Source: an uncultured Clostridia bacterium (GTDB lineage: Bacteria; Bacillota; Clostridia; Oscillospirales; CAG-272). From it: a stretch of DNA of 15,772 nucleotides. Location: the NCBI GenBank assembly GCA_937914815.1, contig CALDMI010000050.1, forward strand, positions 1 to 15,772, written 5' to 3'. Shown here in pieces: positions 1-6,500 of this stretch; position 1 is the first letter of the stretch, and every line of letters starts with the position of its first letter. The position numbers and the translations under genes are program-made. A model generated the notes under the pieces. That model ran no database searches. It was not told the origin of the DNA and was given only the letters and a program-made list of their open reading frames with translations.

Positions 1-773
1 ATCATGTTCGTAATTCCCGCCGCAAGGTAGTATATATATTCGTCGACAAGTTCCTTGCCGTATTCGTCGCCGAGCCGCATTGCGTCAAATGCCGTCCGCG
101 CCGAGACCTTGCCCTCCGCCTTTGCGCAGTCATCAAGCTTTGTGGGGATTTTCTTTATCGACAGCTCGCGCATCTTCTCCCGCGTCGCCGCCGTGAGCGC
201 CGTTGCGGAGGAGTAAGCCTCAAAGCACCCGCGCCGCCCGCAGGAGCAGAGACGACCGCCCGCGGCTATCACAGTGTGTCCGAGCTCCGCGCCCGCGGTG
301 TTGACGCCGCCCTCGAAGAGCCGCCCGTCAATTACGACACCGCCGCCGACCCCTGTGCCGAGAGTTATCATGACCGATGAGCGGGTCCCTGCCGCCGCAC
401 CTGCGAGCGCCTCGGCGAGCGCGGCGGCGTTGGCGTCGTTTGCAATATATACATTTTTTACCGGCAGGTAGCTCTTGAATACGTCAGCAATAGGGAAGTT
501 GTAGAAGTGCATATTGTTTGCGTACTCGACAATTCCGGTTCTCGCATTGACGGTCCCGGGAGAGGCGATCCCGACATATTCAATATCGGAGGTGGTGAGT
601 CCGTTGTGGGAGAGAATATCTCCGACGAGCGACGCCATGTCGCGTATTATCTCCTCGTTCTCCCGCTCGGCACGAGTGGGGACCGAGCCCTTGTCAACTA
701 TCCGTAAGTCCTCGTCGCACAGCCCGACGGCAATGTTCGTCCCGCCGAGGTCGACGCCTATTGTATACTTCAT
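1..773 (-). CDS. ROK-family sugar kinase (glucokinase-like), 3' end beyond window
   Basis: Cytoplasmic kinase of the ROK family, probably phosphorylating glucose or a related hexose at O6 with ATP. The reading frame starts at ATG 773-771 and stays open to the window edge (257 codons; family members are usually about 300-320 residues, so roughly 50-60 are missing). Seen in the translation: the N-terminal phosphate-binding motif DLGGTN at residues 8-13, the NDANA motif with the likely catalytic Asp at about 113, a TLGTGVGGG loop, and the ROK zinc site made of His166 and the CSCGRRGCFE motif (Cys176, Cys178, Cys183). A GAAAGG ribosome binding site lies at 789-784, 10 nt before the ATG, and a consensus promoter precedes it. 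It is divergent from nifS. Some ROK proteins are repressors, but these have an N-terminal helix-turn-helix, which is absent here. Substrate specificity (glucose, fructose, ManNAc, allose) cannot be fixed from sequence alone. Confidence 0.93.
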   Translation of the reverse strand, partial: MKYTIGVDLGGTNIAVGLCDEDLRIVDKGSVPTRAERENEEIIRDMASLVGDILSHNGLTTSDIEYVGIASPGTVNARTGIVEYANNMHFYNFPIADVFKSYLPVKNVYIANDANAAALAEALAGAAAGTRSSVMITLGTGVGGGVVIDGRLFEGGVNTAGAELGHTVIAAGGRLCSCGRRGCFEAYSSATALTAATREKMRELSIKKIPTKLDDCAKAEGKVSARTAFDAMRLGDEYGKELVDEYIYYLAAGITNM

Positions 774-803
774 ATCATAAAAACCTTTCATAAAATACCG
801 TGA

Positions 804-817
804 GGGGCATCTGCCCC
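804..817 (-). promoter_or_regulatory. GC hairpin at the predicted 5' end of the ROK kinase transcript
   Basis: GGGGCA and TGCCCC form a perfect 6-bp inverted repeat with a 2-nt centre (in practice GGGG/CCCC closing a 6-nt loop). The start point predicted from the promoter at 853-825 is near 818, so the hairpin would occupy about +2 to +15 of the mRNA. It could be a 5' stabilising hairpin or an operator over the start site. The dyad is seen; either role is inference. Confidence 0.5.
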
Positions 818-820
818 GAA
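804..820. repeat. 17-bp palindromic repeat, copy 1
   Basis: This 17-mer (GGGG-CATCT-GCCCCGAA) recurs at 1090-1106 as GGGG-AATAT-GCCCCGAA, with 15 of 17 positions identical. Both copies are palindromic at the GGGG/CCCC core, and they lie in the leaders of the two divergent genes. A shared operator is possible but the pair could be chance. Confidence 0.4.
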
Positions 821-824
821 GAGC

Positions 825-853
825 ATTATACATTTTTTCCGCCGCTTTGTCAA
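825..853 (-). promoter_or_regulatory. Sigma-A promoter for the ROK kinase
   Basis: On the minus strand, TTGACA (853-848) and TATAAT (830-825) are both perfect consensus hexamers separated by 17 bp. The predicted start is near 818, giving a 5' UTR of about 45 nt before the ATG at 773. Confidence 0.85.
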
Positions 854-925
854 TAAATAAATGCGTACGGTAACACAATAATGCGTTTTTTCACCTCTCA
901 CAACGGCATAAATAAAAGAAAATGC

Positions 926-954
926 TTGAAAAATGCCGGGAAACCGTATATAAT
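926..954 (+). promoter_or_regulatory. Sigma-A promoter for nifS-nifU
   Basis: TTGAAA (926-931) and TATAAT (949-954) are spaced by 17 bp. The predicted start near 961 leaves a long leader of about 165 nt before the nifS ATG at 1127. Within 774-1126 this is the only good plus-strand promoter seen. Confidence 0.8.
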
Positions 955-1089
955 ATACCCGTTGTGTGCCGGAATGGTCTGCACGGTAAAACGACACACA
1001 GCGACAGAGCAATGATAAATTTTTATGTCGAAAAAACCGACATTCCGCAGAATGCCTGCGATTTTTCGGTAATAAACAAAGAAAAAGCC

Positions 1090-1106
1090 GGGGAATATGC
1101 CCCGAA
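1090..1106. repeat. 17-bp palindromic repeat, copy 2
   Basis: Second copy of the element at 804-820, differing at two positions. It overlaps the leader hairpin directly upstream of the nifS ribosome binding site. Confidence 0.4.
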
Positions 1107-1113
1107 AACAGGA

Positions 1114-1119
1114 AAAGGA
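1114..1119 (+). promoter_or_regulatory. Ribosome binding site deciding the nifS start
   Basis: AAAGGA at 1114-1119 lies 7 nt before ATG 1127. The upstream in-frame ATG at 1097 has no comparable site and lies inside the leader hairpin, so 1127 is preferred. Confidence 0.7.
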
Positions 1120-1126
1120 AAAAATC

Positions 1127-2344
1127 ATGTCAAGATTTGTCTACGCCGATAATGCGGCGACCACCGCCGTGAGCCCCGAGGTCAGAGAGGCTATGATGCC
1201 CGCATTCTGCGAGCTCTACGGCAACCCCTCGAGCCTTCATAAAAAGGGAAGAGACGCAAAGGTAGCCCTCGACGGCGCGAGGGCGCGTATAGCCGCCACC
1301 CTCGGTTGTGAGCCCCGCGAGATATATTTCACCTCCTGCGGGACGGAGTCGGATAACTGGGCTGTGAAGTCCGGCGCCGCCCTCATGAAGCGTAAATCCG
1401 GCAGAACGCATATAGTCACAACGAAAATCGAGCACCACGCCGTCCTGAACAGCTGCGCCGCCCTTGAAAAGGAGGGCTACACCGTCACCTATGTAGGCGT
1501 AACCCCGGAGGGAATAGTCAATATGGACGAGCTCCGCGCCGCCGTAACCGACGAAACCGCCCTTGTCGCCGTAATGTATGTGAATAACGAGATAGGAACG
1601 ATACAGCCGATAGCCGAAATCGCGAAAATCGCGCATGAGCACGGCGCGCTTATGTTCACCGATGCCGTACAGGCGGCGGGCAATATAAAAATCGACATTC
1701 CCGCGCTCGGCGTCGATATGCTCTCGGTCTCCGGGCATAAGCTTCACGCCCCGAAGGGGATAGGGCTCCTCTATGTCCGCCGTGGACTCATGCTCCCGAA
1801 CCTCATTGACGGGGGAGGGCAGGAGCGCGGCAGAAGAGGCGGAACCGAAAATCTCCCGTATATCTTAGGGCTCGCAAAGGCAATGGAAATAGCCGACGAA
1901 CGCCTCGCGGATAATCCCCGCGTCGCAAAAATGCGTGACAGACTTATAGACGAGCTTACATCGAAAATACCGTATTCCTACCTCAACGGCTCGCGTACAG
2001 AGCGCGTCTGCGGCAATGTGAATATCCGCTTTGACTTCATCGAGGGCGAGAGCCTGCTTCTCTGGCTTGATATAGCCGGCATCGCGGCGTCGACAGGCTC
2101 TGCCTGTGCCTCCGCCTCGCTTGACCCGTCGCATGTCATGCTCGCAATAGGCGTCCCGCATGAGAAGGCGCACGGCTCGCTCCGTCTCTCAATCTCCCAC
2201 GAAACAACCGATGAAGATGTCGATTATATAATAGAACAGCTCCCCCCGATAGTCAAAAAGCTCCGCGATATGAGCCCCCTCTGGGAGGAGGCACAGCGCG
2301 GCGGAGACACAGAGCACTGGGGCAAGGTCTCAAAGATAAGATAA
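1127..2344 (+). CDS. nifS: Cysteine desulfurase NifS/IscS
   Basis: Cytoplasmic PLP enzyme that converts L-cysteine to L-alanine and passes the sulfur as a persulfide to the scaffold protein encoded next door. The 405-residue protein has the family length. Seen: the N-terminal YADNAATT motif, the cofactor-contacting IEHHAV motif (His at about 103-104), the Schiff-base lysine in SVSGHKLHAPKG (Lys205), the GGGQERGRRGGTEN segment, and the catalytic cysteine in TGSACASASLDPSHV (Cys327). The SACAS loop marks group I (NifS/IscS), not SufS. The start at 1127 gives the usual family N-terminus and has a ribosome binding site; a 10-residue longer form from 1097 is possible but less likely. The gene lies 43 nt upstream of nifU and shares its promoter. 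No Rrf2/IscR regulator gene precedes it in this window. Codons include many ATA. Confidence 0.96.
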   Translation: MSRFVYADNAATTAVSPEVREAMMPAFCELYGNPSSLHKKGRDAKVALDGARARIAATLGCEPREIYFTSCGTESDNWAVKSGAALMKRKSGRTHIVTTKIEHHAVLNSCAALEKEGYTVTYVGVTPEGIVNMDELRAAVTDETALVAVMYVNNEIGTIQPIAEIAKIAHEHGALMFTDAVQAAGNIKIDIPALGVDMLSVSGHKLHAPKGIGLLYVRRGLMLPNLIDGGGQERGRRGGTENLPYILGLAKAMEIADERLADNPRVAKMRDRLIDELTSKIPYSYLNGSRTERVCGNVNIRFDFIEGESLLLWLDIAGIAASTGSACASASLDPSHVMLAIGVPHEKAHGSLRLSISHETTDEDVDYIIEQLPPIVKKLRDMSPLWEEAQRGGDTEHWGKVSKIR

Positions 2345-2387
2345 AAACACCCGACAAAAAAATGATAAAAGACAGGAGAAAAAATAT

Positions 2388-2816
2388 ATGCAGTACAGCG
2401 AAAAGGTAATGGACCACTTCATGCACCCGCGCAATGTGGGAGAAATAGAGGACGCCTCCGGCGTCGGCGAGGTCGGAAATGCCAAGTGCGGCGATATAAT
2501 GAAAATGTACCTGAAAATAGACGGTGACGATGTCATAACCGACTGCAAATTCAAAACCTTCGGTTGCGGCGCGGCTATCGCCACATCCTCGATGGCTACC
2601 GAGCTCATAAAAGGGCATACCGTAAAGGAGGCTCTCGAGCTTACAAACCAGGCGGTCGTCGAGGCTCTTGACGGTCTCCCGCCCGTGAAAATACATTGCT
2701 CCGTCCTCGCCGAGGAGGCGATAAAAAGCGCCCTTGCGGACTACTACCGGAAGATAGGCAGACCGATAGATTTCGAGCTTGAAAGTGCTTGCGACGCCGA
2801 CGGGGAAGAACGCTGA
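2388..2816 (+). CDS. nifU: Fe-S cluster assembly scaffold NifU/IscU
   Basis: Cytoplasmic scaffold on which [2Fe-2S] or [4Fe-4S] clusters are built from sulfur delivered by NifS and then passed to target proteins. The 142-residue protein is a single IscU-like domain without the ferredoxin and C-terminal Nfu domains of full-length nitrogen-fixation NifU. The three ligand cysteines are visible in family order: Cys34 in GNAKCGD (with Asp36), Cys60 in FGCGAAIA and Cys104 in KIHCSVLAEEA. The final 20 or so residues are acidic. AGGAG at 2374-2378 precedes the ATG by 9 nt. It is the last gene of the nifS operon. In many Clostridia mnmA follows nifU, but here non-coding DNA with terminators follows. 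A role in general Fe-S assembly is well supported; a link to nitrogen fixation is not. Confidence 0.95.
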   Translation: MQYSEKVMDHFMHPRNVGEIEDASGVGEVGNAKCGDIMKMYLKIDGDDVITDCKFKTFGCGAAIATSSMATELIKGHTVKEALELTNQAVVEALDGLPPVKIHCSVLAEEAIKSALADYYRKIGRPIDFELESACDADGEER

Positions 2817-2823
2817 CTGCGCC

Positions 2824-2841
2824 CCGGTCTCCGGCTTTTTT
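2824..2841 (+). terminator. Weak terminator just after nifU
   Basis: CCGG-TCT-CCGG makes a 4-bp stem with a 3-nt loop, followed by C and six T. It begins 8 nt after the nifU stop codon. The stem is short, so this is at best a partial terminator. Confidence 0.35.
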
Positions 2842-3016
2842 CTCACCGGTTGCCCCGTCTTTCCCACGACCTCACTCCGACTTTTTTCGGGTGACACCCT
2901 GAATTTCAGCCCGGGTTTTTAGTGGACTCGCTCTGAACTTTCACCTCGGATCACCCGGGCTTTCAGCTCCGGGGCAATTCGCAAATCACCTCATTTTTCA
3001 CAATAATCGCTTTGTT

Positions 3017-3058
3017 GCGGTGCAGTTGCCCGATACCGGGTTTCTGCACCGCTTTTTT
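3017..3058 (+). terminator. Strong rho-independent terminator
   Basis: GCGGTGCAG (3017-3025) pairs perfectly with CTGCACCGC (3044-3052), followed by six T (3053-3058). Inside, CCCG-ATAC-CGGG forms a second 4-bp stem, so the hairpin is nearly continuous. It most likely ends nifS-nifU transcription about 200 nt after the nifU stop. It is directional: no matching A-run lies on the left. Confidence 0.9.
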
Positions 3059-3075
3059 GTTGCTTTTGCCCCTTG

Positions 3076-3132
3076 CACGGTGCTGTACTACCGCACTTTT
3101 TCGCCCTTTTCACCACATTCCGGAGCACCGTG
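3076..3132. repeat. Spaced inverted repeat, 9-bp arms
   Basis: CACGGTGCT (3076-3084) is the exact reverse complement of AGCACCGTG (3124-3132), with 39 nt between. If transcribed it could close a long-range stem. Function is unknown, and chance is possible in a region of this size. Confidence 0.4.
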
Positions 3133-3211
3133 TGTGCAAATCAGCCTTTTTTCGTACTAAGCCGCGAGAGCGTGCAGCGGACTGTTGCATATGTAGAAAT
3201 TAGCCCTTCAC

Positions 3212-3232
3212 TTTTGTGCAAAATGCACAAAA
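3212..3232. repeat. Perfect 9-bp palindrome with 3-nt centre
   Basis: TTTTGTGCA (3212-3220) and TGCACAAAA (3224-3232) are exact inverted copies around AAA. No T-run follows on either strand, so it is more likely a protein-binding site or RNA hairpin than a terminator. Confidence 0.5.
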
Positions 3233-3270
3233 ACATTTTCGGCGCTTTCGATGTGGAAATAGTAGGAAAA

Positions 3271-3293
3271 ATGTAAATAATATTTACTTACAT
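3271..3293. promoter_or_regulatory. GTAAATA-a-TATTTAC palindrome (candidate operator)
   Basis: A 7-bp perfect dyad (3273-3279 with 3281-3287) is extended by ATGTAA (3271-3276) against TTACAT (3288-3293). The GTAAA/TTTAC half-sites recur at 3336-3350 and 3388-3403. Repeated half-sites upstream of a sugar transport operon suggest a regulator-binding cluster; the regulator is unknown. Confidence 0.45.
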
Positions 3294-3301
3294 ATTTTTT
3301 A

Positions 3302-3322
3302 CCCGCAAAATGCGGGCTTTTT
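3302..3322 (+). terminator. Rho-independent terminator upstream of the transport operon
   Basis: CCCGCA-AAA-TGCGGG forms a perfect 6-bp stem, followed by C and five T (3318-3322). The polarity fits plus-strand transcripts only. It lies about 260 nt after the stronger terminator, so it may end a short transcript that starts between them, or serve as a backup. Its T-run also belongs to a second dyad, TTTTACC (3319-3325) with GGTAAAA (3335-3341). Confidence 0.8.
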
Positions 3323-3335
3323 ACCGTAATATTAG

Positions 3336-3403
3336 GTAAAATATATTTACATTGCGTTTTCAAACATGAACATTTTGCAAAACGCGAGTAAACTATTATT
3401 TAC
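3336..3403. repeat. 68-nt imperfect inverted repeat (large dyad)
   Basis: The two arms pair in order: TTTAC (3346-3350) with GTAAA (3388-3392), GCGTTTT (3354-3360) with AAAACGC (3379-3385), and CAAA (3361-3364) with TTTG (3374-3377), around a 9-nt loop. Outside these, the AT-rich flanks out to GT 3336-3337 and AC 3402-3403 pair with small bulges. About 25 pairs result. Each arm contains its own GTAAA...TTTAC dyad, and both right ends read TTTACATTG. It could be a cruciform-type operator, an RNA element or a tiny mobile-repeat remnant. Confidence 0.55.
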
Positions 3404-3475
3404 ATTGAGCCATAAATTGGTAATTAAATTCTGTTCAATGTGCGGAAACGGTGTGCGCGGAGACTGTCCCTGCTC

Positions 3476-3504
3476 TTGACTTTCGTTCCCGCGTGTGATA
3501 TAAT
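3476..3504 (+). promoter_or_regulatory. Sigma-A promoter of the transport operon
   Basis: TTGACT (3476-3481) and a perfect TATAAT (3499-3504) are separated by 17 bp. The predicted start is near 3511, giving a leader of about 65 nt. The leader contains a GGGGC/GCCCC hairpin (3520-3524 with 3538-3542). No other promoter was noticed before the right edge, so this one probably drives the whole operon. Confidence 0.88.
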
Positions 3505-3561
3505 TCTAAATGATCTTTAGGGGCACGCCCTGTGCACGCCCCGCAGATGAGTATTTAATCT

Positions 3562-3566
3562 GGAGG
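3562..3566 (+). promoter_or_regulatory. Ribosome binding site deciding the binding-protein start
   Basis: GGAGG lies 9 nt before ATG 3576. The upstream in-frame ATG at 3510 falls at the predicted transcription start and would put 22 extra residues before the signal peptide, so 3576 is chosen. Confidence 0.85.
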
Positions 3567-3575
3567 AATCGTTCA

Positions 3576-6500
3576 ATGAAAAGACCCCTGTTCCGGAAAG
3601 TAATATGTCTTGTTCTTTCCGTGACGCTTCTCATGGGTGCTCTCGGATTCACGACTTCCGCGGCACAGTACAAGCCGGATGATACGTCCTCAAGCCTTGA
3701 CGAAATGAAGTCGCTTGTGAATGCGGAATCCTACGCTGCATACATTGCCGAGAACGGAAAGCTTCTGCGTCCGGGAATGACAAGGATACCTGTCGACATC
3801 ATGACCTTTACGGGAAATGCGCAGAAGGCATCTGAGTCCGCCGCCCGCACATCCTATGACAAGGATAAGTCGAAGTGGGAGAACTTCGGTGACAACTGGG
3901 AGAATACACTGTATCTTCCCGCCACCGGAAGTGTCACATGGCACTTCAATATCCCCGACGGCGCCGACAGCCTTTATTACATAAGCATCGAGTACTTCTC
4001 CTGCGTCACCGATGAGAGCAGCATAAGCACCATCGAGCGTAAGTTCCGTATCGATGATACCGTCCCGTTCTCCGAGGCGAGCTACATATCCCTCTCAAAG
4101 ACGTGGAGATATGCCGCCCATTCGACCGAGACGAGCGAGGCGCCCGGCGTTGCCGACAGCTACGATGTCAGCTATGAGACCCGCGAGGACGGCTATTTCA
4201 AGATAGTAACCCTCGTAAAGGACGGAAAGCGCACCGTAACCACCTACAGAATCGAGCAGGATATAAACGGTAACTCTATGGCTCCGCAGTCGGAGCAGGT
4301 TGCCGACTGGCAGAGCTATTATGTTCAGGATACCACCGGATACTATCACGGTTATTTCCAGTTCTATCTTCTGAACGGCTCGCATACCCTGACCCTCGCC
4401 GCACAGCGTGAGCCCGTCATGATAAAGAGCATAACCCTTGTCCCTGCCGACAGCGAGGAGGACACCCTCGATTCTTACGAGAATGTCAAAAAGGAATATG
4501 AAGCGAACGGCTACGCTCCCGCAACAGGCGGAAAAATCACCACAATACAGGCGGAGTTCCCGGACATGGTTTCCGACTCCTCGGTAAATGCGTCCAACGA
4601 CAATACCTCCGCCGCTACTTTCCCCGTAGCATCAAAGGCACAGCTCTACAATGTAATAGGCGAGACAAGCTACAACACGGTAGGGCAGTGGGCGGCTTAC
4701 AAATTCTCCGTTGACAAGACCGGACTCTATAAGCTCGCCATGCGATATAAGCAGGACGCCCTCCAGGGTATGTATATATGCCGGACGCTGAAGCTCGCCG
4801 GAGGAGATTACGGTCTCCCGGACGGCACGGCGACGGTCCCGTTTGCCGAGGCATACAACTGCCAGTTCAATTACAGTAAGGAATGGCAGTCAACGGTGGT
4901 AGCCGACGGCGACGGAAACGAGTTTGAGTTCTATTTCGAGGAGGGAGTCGAGTATACGCTTGTTCTCGAGTGCTCGCTCGGTACCCTGAAGGAGCTCATA
5001 CAGCGTGTTGAAAACTCCCTTAATATAGTCAATGACTGCTATCTGAAGATACTTCAGCTCACCGGTAGTGAGCCGGACGAATACCGCGATTACAAGTTCG
5101 ACGAGATAATGCCCGATGTCCTCTATAACCTGCTTGTTCAGGCAAAGGAGCTTGTGGCTGTCAAGGAGGAGTTCGTAAAGCTCTGTAAGACCGACGGCTC
5201 GCACATAGCGACGCTGAAAACGGTTGCCGTCCTCCTTGATACAATGGGCTCGGACTACGGCGACAATATAGCGAGAAATCTCTCAACCATGAAGTCCTAC
5301 CTCGGCACCCTCGGTACATGGGTCAACAGCTCAAAGCAGAGCTCCATGATGGTCGACTCGATAAGCGTTATCCCCGCGGACAGCGATGACAGCGTTATTC
5401 CGAAGGCAAACGCCGGCTTCTTCCAGTCTCTCTGGTTTGAGATACAGTCGTTCTTCTATTCCTTCGTTGTCGATTACGATAACATGGGACTTACGACCGT
5501 CCCCGATCCCGATACCCCGAATATCAATGTATGGCTCGCTACCGGACGCGACCAGTCGCAGATATGGCGTACCATGATAGACGCGCAGGGCGGCTTTACC
5601 GAGAGCACCGGAGTTGCGGTAACGCTGAAGCTCGTTACGGCGGGCACCCTCCTTCCGTCAATTCTTTCCGGTAAGGGACCCGATGTCTATATGGGTCTCG
5701 GTTCCGCAGATGTCATAAACTATGCGATACGCGATGCCGTCGTCGGTATAAGCGGAAATGACCCGCTCCTCTCGGATGAGGACAACGCCGTGTTCAACAC
5801 CACTTATTATACTTATAAGGGAGAAAACGGCGATTACGAGAATACGACCGAGTACCGCGGTGAGGCGGGGCTCACATATGTCTCCAACCACTATGACGAA
5901 GCCGTCGAGGGAAACTATGTAAAAGCGGCTATGGATACCGTACAGCTTCTCGGCGTCACCTACGGTATACCGCAGGAGATGGGCTTCTCGATGATGTTCT
6001 ACCGCATGGATATCCTCGCGAACCTCGGGGCAGAGGTACCCGAGACGTGGGATGAGCTTCTTGCGCTTCTCCCGGTTCTCCAGTCCAACAACATGAATAT
6101 AGGTATCAACTACACCCTCGCCCTTGAGTTTATGATATATCAGGCGGGCGGCAATATGTGGAAGTATCCCGATAATCCGCAGTACGCCGGCTCGAAGATA
6201 GATCTTGACTCGGATATAGCGATAGCGAGCTTTGAGCGCGTGTGCAGCTGGTACACCGACTATTCCTTCCCCGTAACCTACGACGCGGCAAACCGTTTCA
6301 GAACCGGTGAAATGCCGATAGTCGTCGGCGACTATTCGAGCCTTTATAACCAGCTGACAGTCTACGCTACCGAAATTCAGGGAATGTGGGAGTTCTCCTC
6401 CCTGCCCGGAACGGTGCGCGAGGACGGAACCTATGATTACAGCTCGATAGCCAATATAACCGCGTCGGTAATGCTCCACGGCTGTGAGAACACTCTCGCG

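Larger units (their letters stand above)
961..1126 (+). other. Structured 5' leader of nifS
   Basis: This untranslated stretch contains three small hairpins: ATGTCG/CGACAT (1025-1030 with 1038-1043), CGCAG/CTGCG (1046-1050 with 1056-1060) and CGGGG/CCCCG (1089-1093 with 1100-1104). The last sits just before the ribosome binding site. No U-run follows any of them, so they are not classical terminators. I recognise no T-box or other riboswitch class. The length and structure are unusual for a simple leader, but a regulatory role is only inference. Confidence 0.4.
2817..3475. other. Non-coding stretch between nifU and the transport operon
   Basis: No convincing gene is seen. The left part (2842-3010) is pyrimidine-rich on the plus strand with scattered short GC dyads such as CCCGGG and GGGTGACACCC. 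The middle (3017-3058) is a strong terminator. Positions 3059-3200 contain a 9-bp inverted repeat (3076-3084 with 3124-3132) and short unlikely ORFs. The right part (3205-3410) is AT-rich and full of dyads plus a second terminator. Individual elements are listed separately. Confidence 0.7.

Noticed and set aside
961..1126. T-box or other known riboswitch before nifS
   Set aside because: I find no T-box sequence, no terminator with a T-run and no consensus core of a common riboswitch class.
1130..1747. 205-codon minus-strand frame
   Set aside because: It lies entirely within nifS, whose active-site motifs are intact; the translation is low-complexity with no recognisable fold.
2253..2897. 214-codon minus-strand frame overlapping nifU
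   Set aside because: Shadow of nifU; no ribosome binding site and no family resemblance.
2888..2921. Possible extra terminator (GGGTGACACCC, CTGAATTTCAG, then GGGTTTTT)
   Set aside because: The stems are 4-5 bp with very small loops and do not directly precede the T-run; much weaker than the terminator at 3017-3058.
3212..3232. Palindrome read as a terminator
   Set aside because: The stem is AT-rich at the base and no T-run follows on either strand; kept only as an unexplained dyad.
3073..3276. Short plus-strand ORFs (3012-3203 and 3073-3276) in the intergenic region
   Set aside because: The first begins inside a terminator hairpin, neither has a good ribosome binding site, and their composition is unlike the neighbouring genes. 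They overlap several dyads and are more likely non-coding.
3438..3462. Possible CcpA cre site around GCGGAAACGGTG
   Set aside because: Only the AACG core fits; the flanking bases do not form the expected pseudo-palindrome.
3510..3575. Upstream ATG start (3510) for the large binding protein
   Set aside because: It coincides with the predicted transcription start and lacks a ribosome binding site, whereas ATG 3576 has GGAGG and yields a proper signal peptide.
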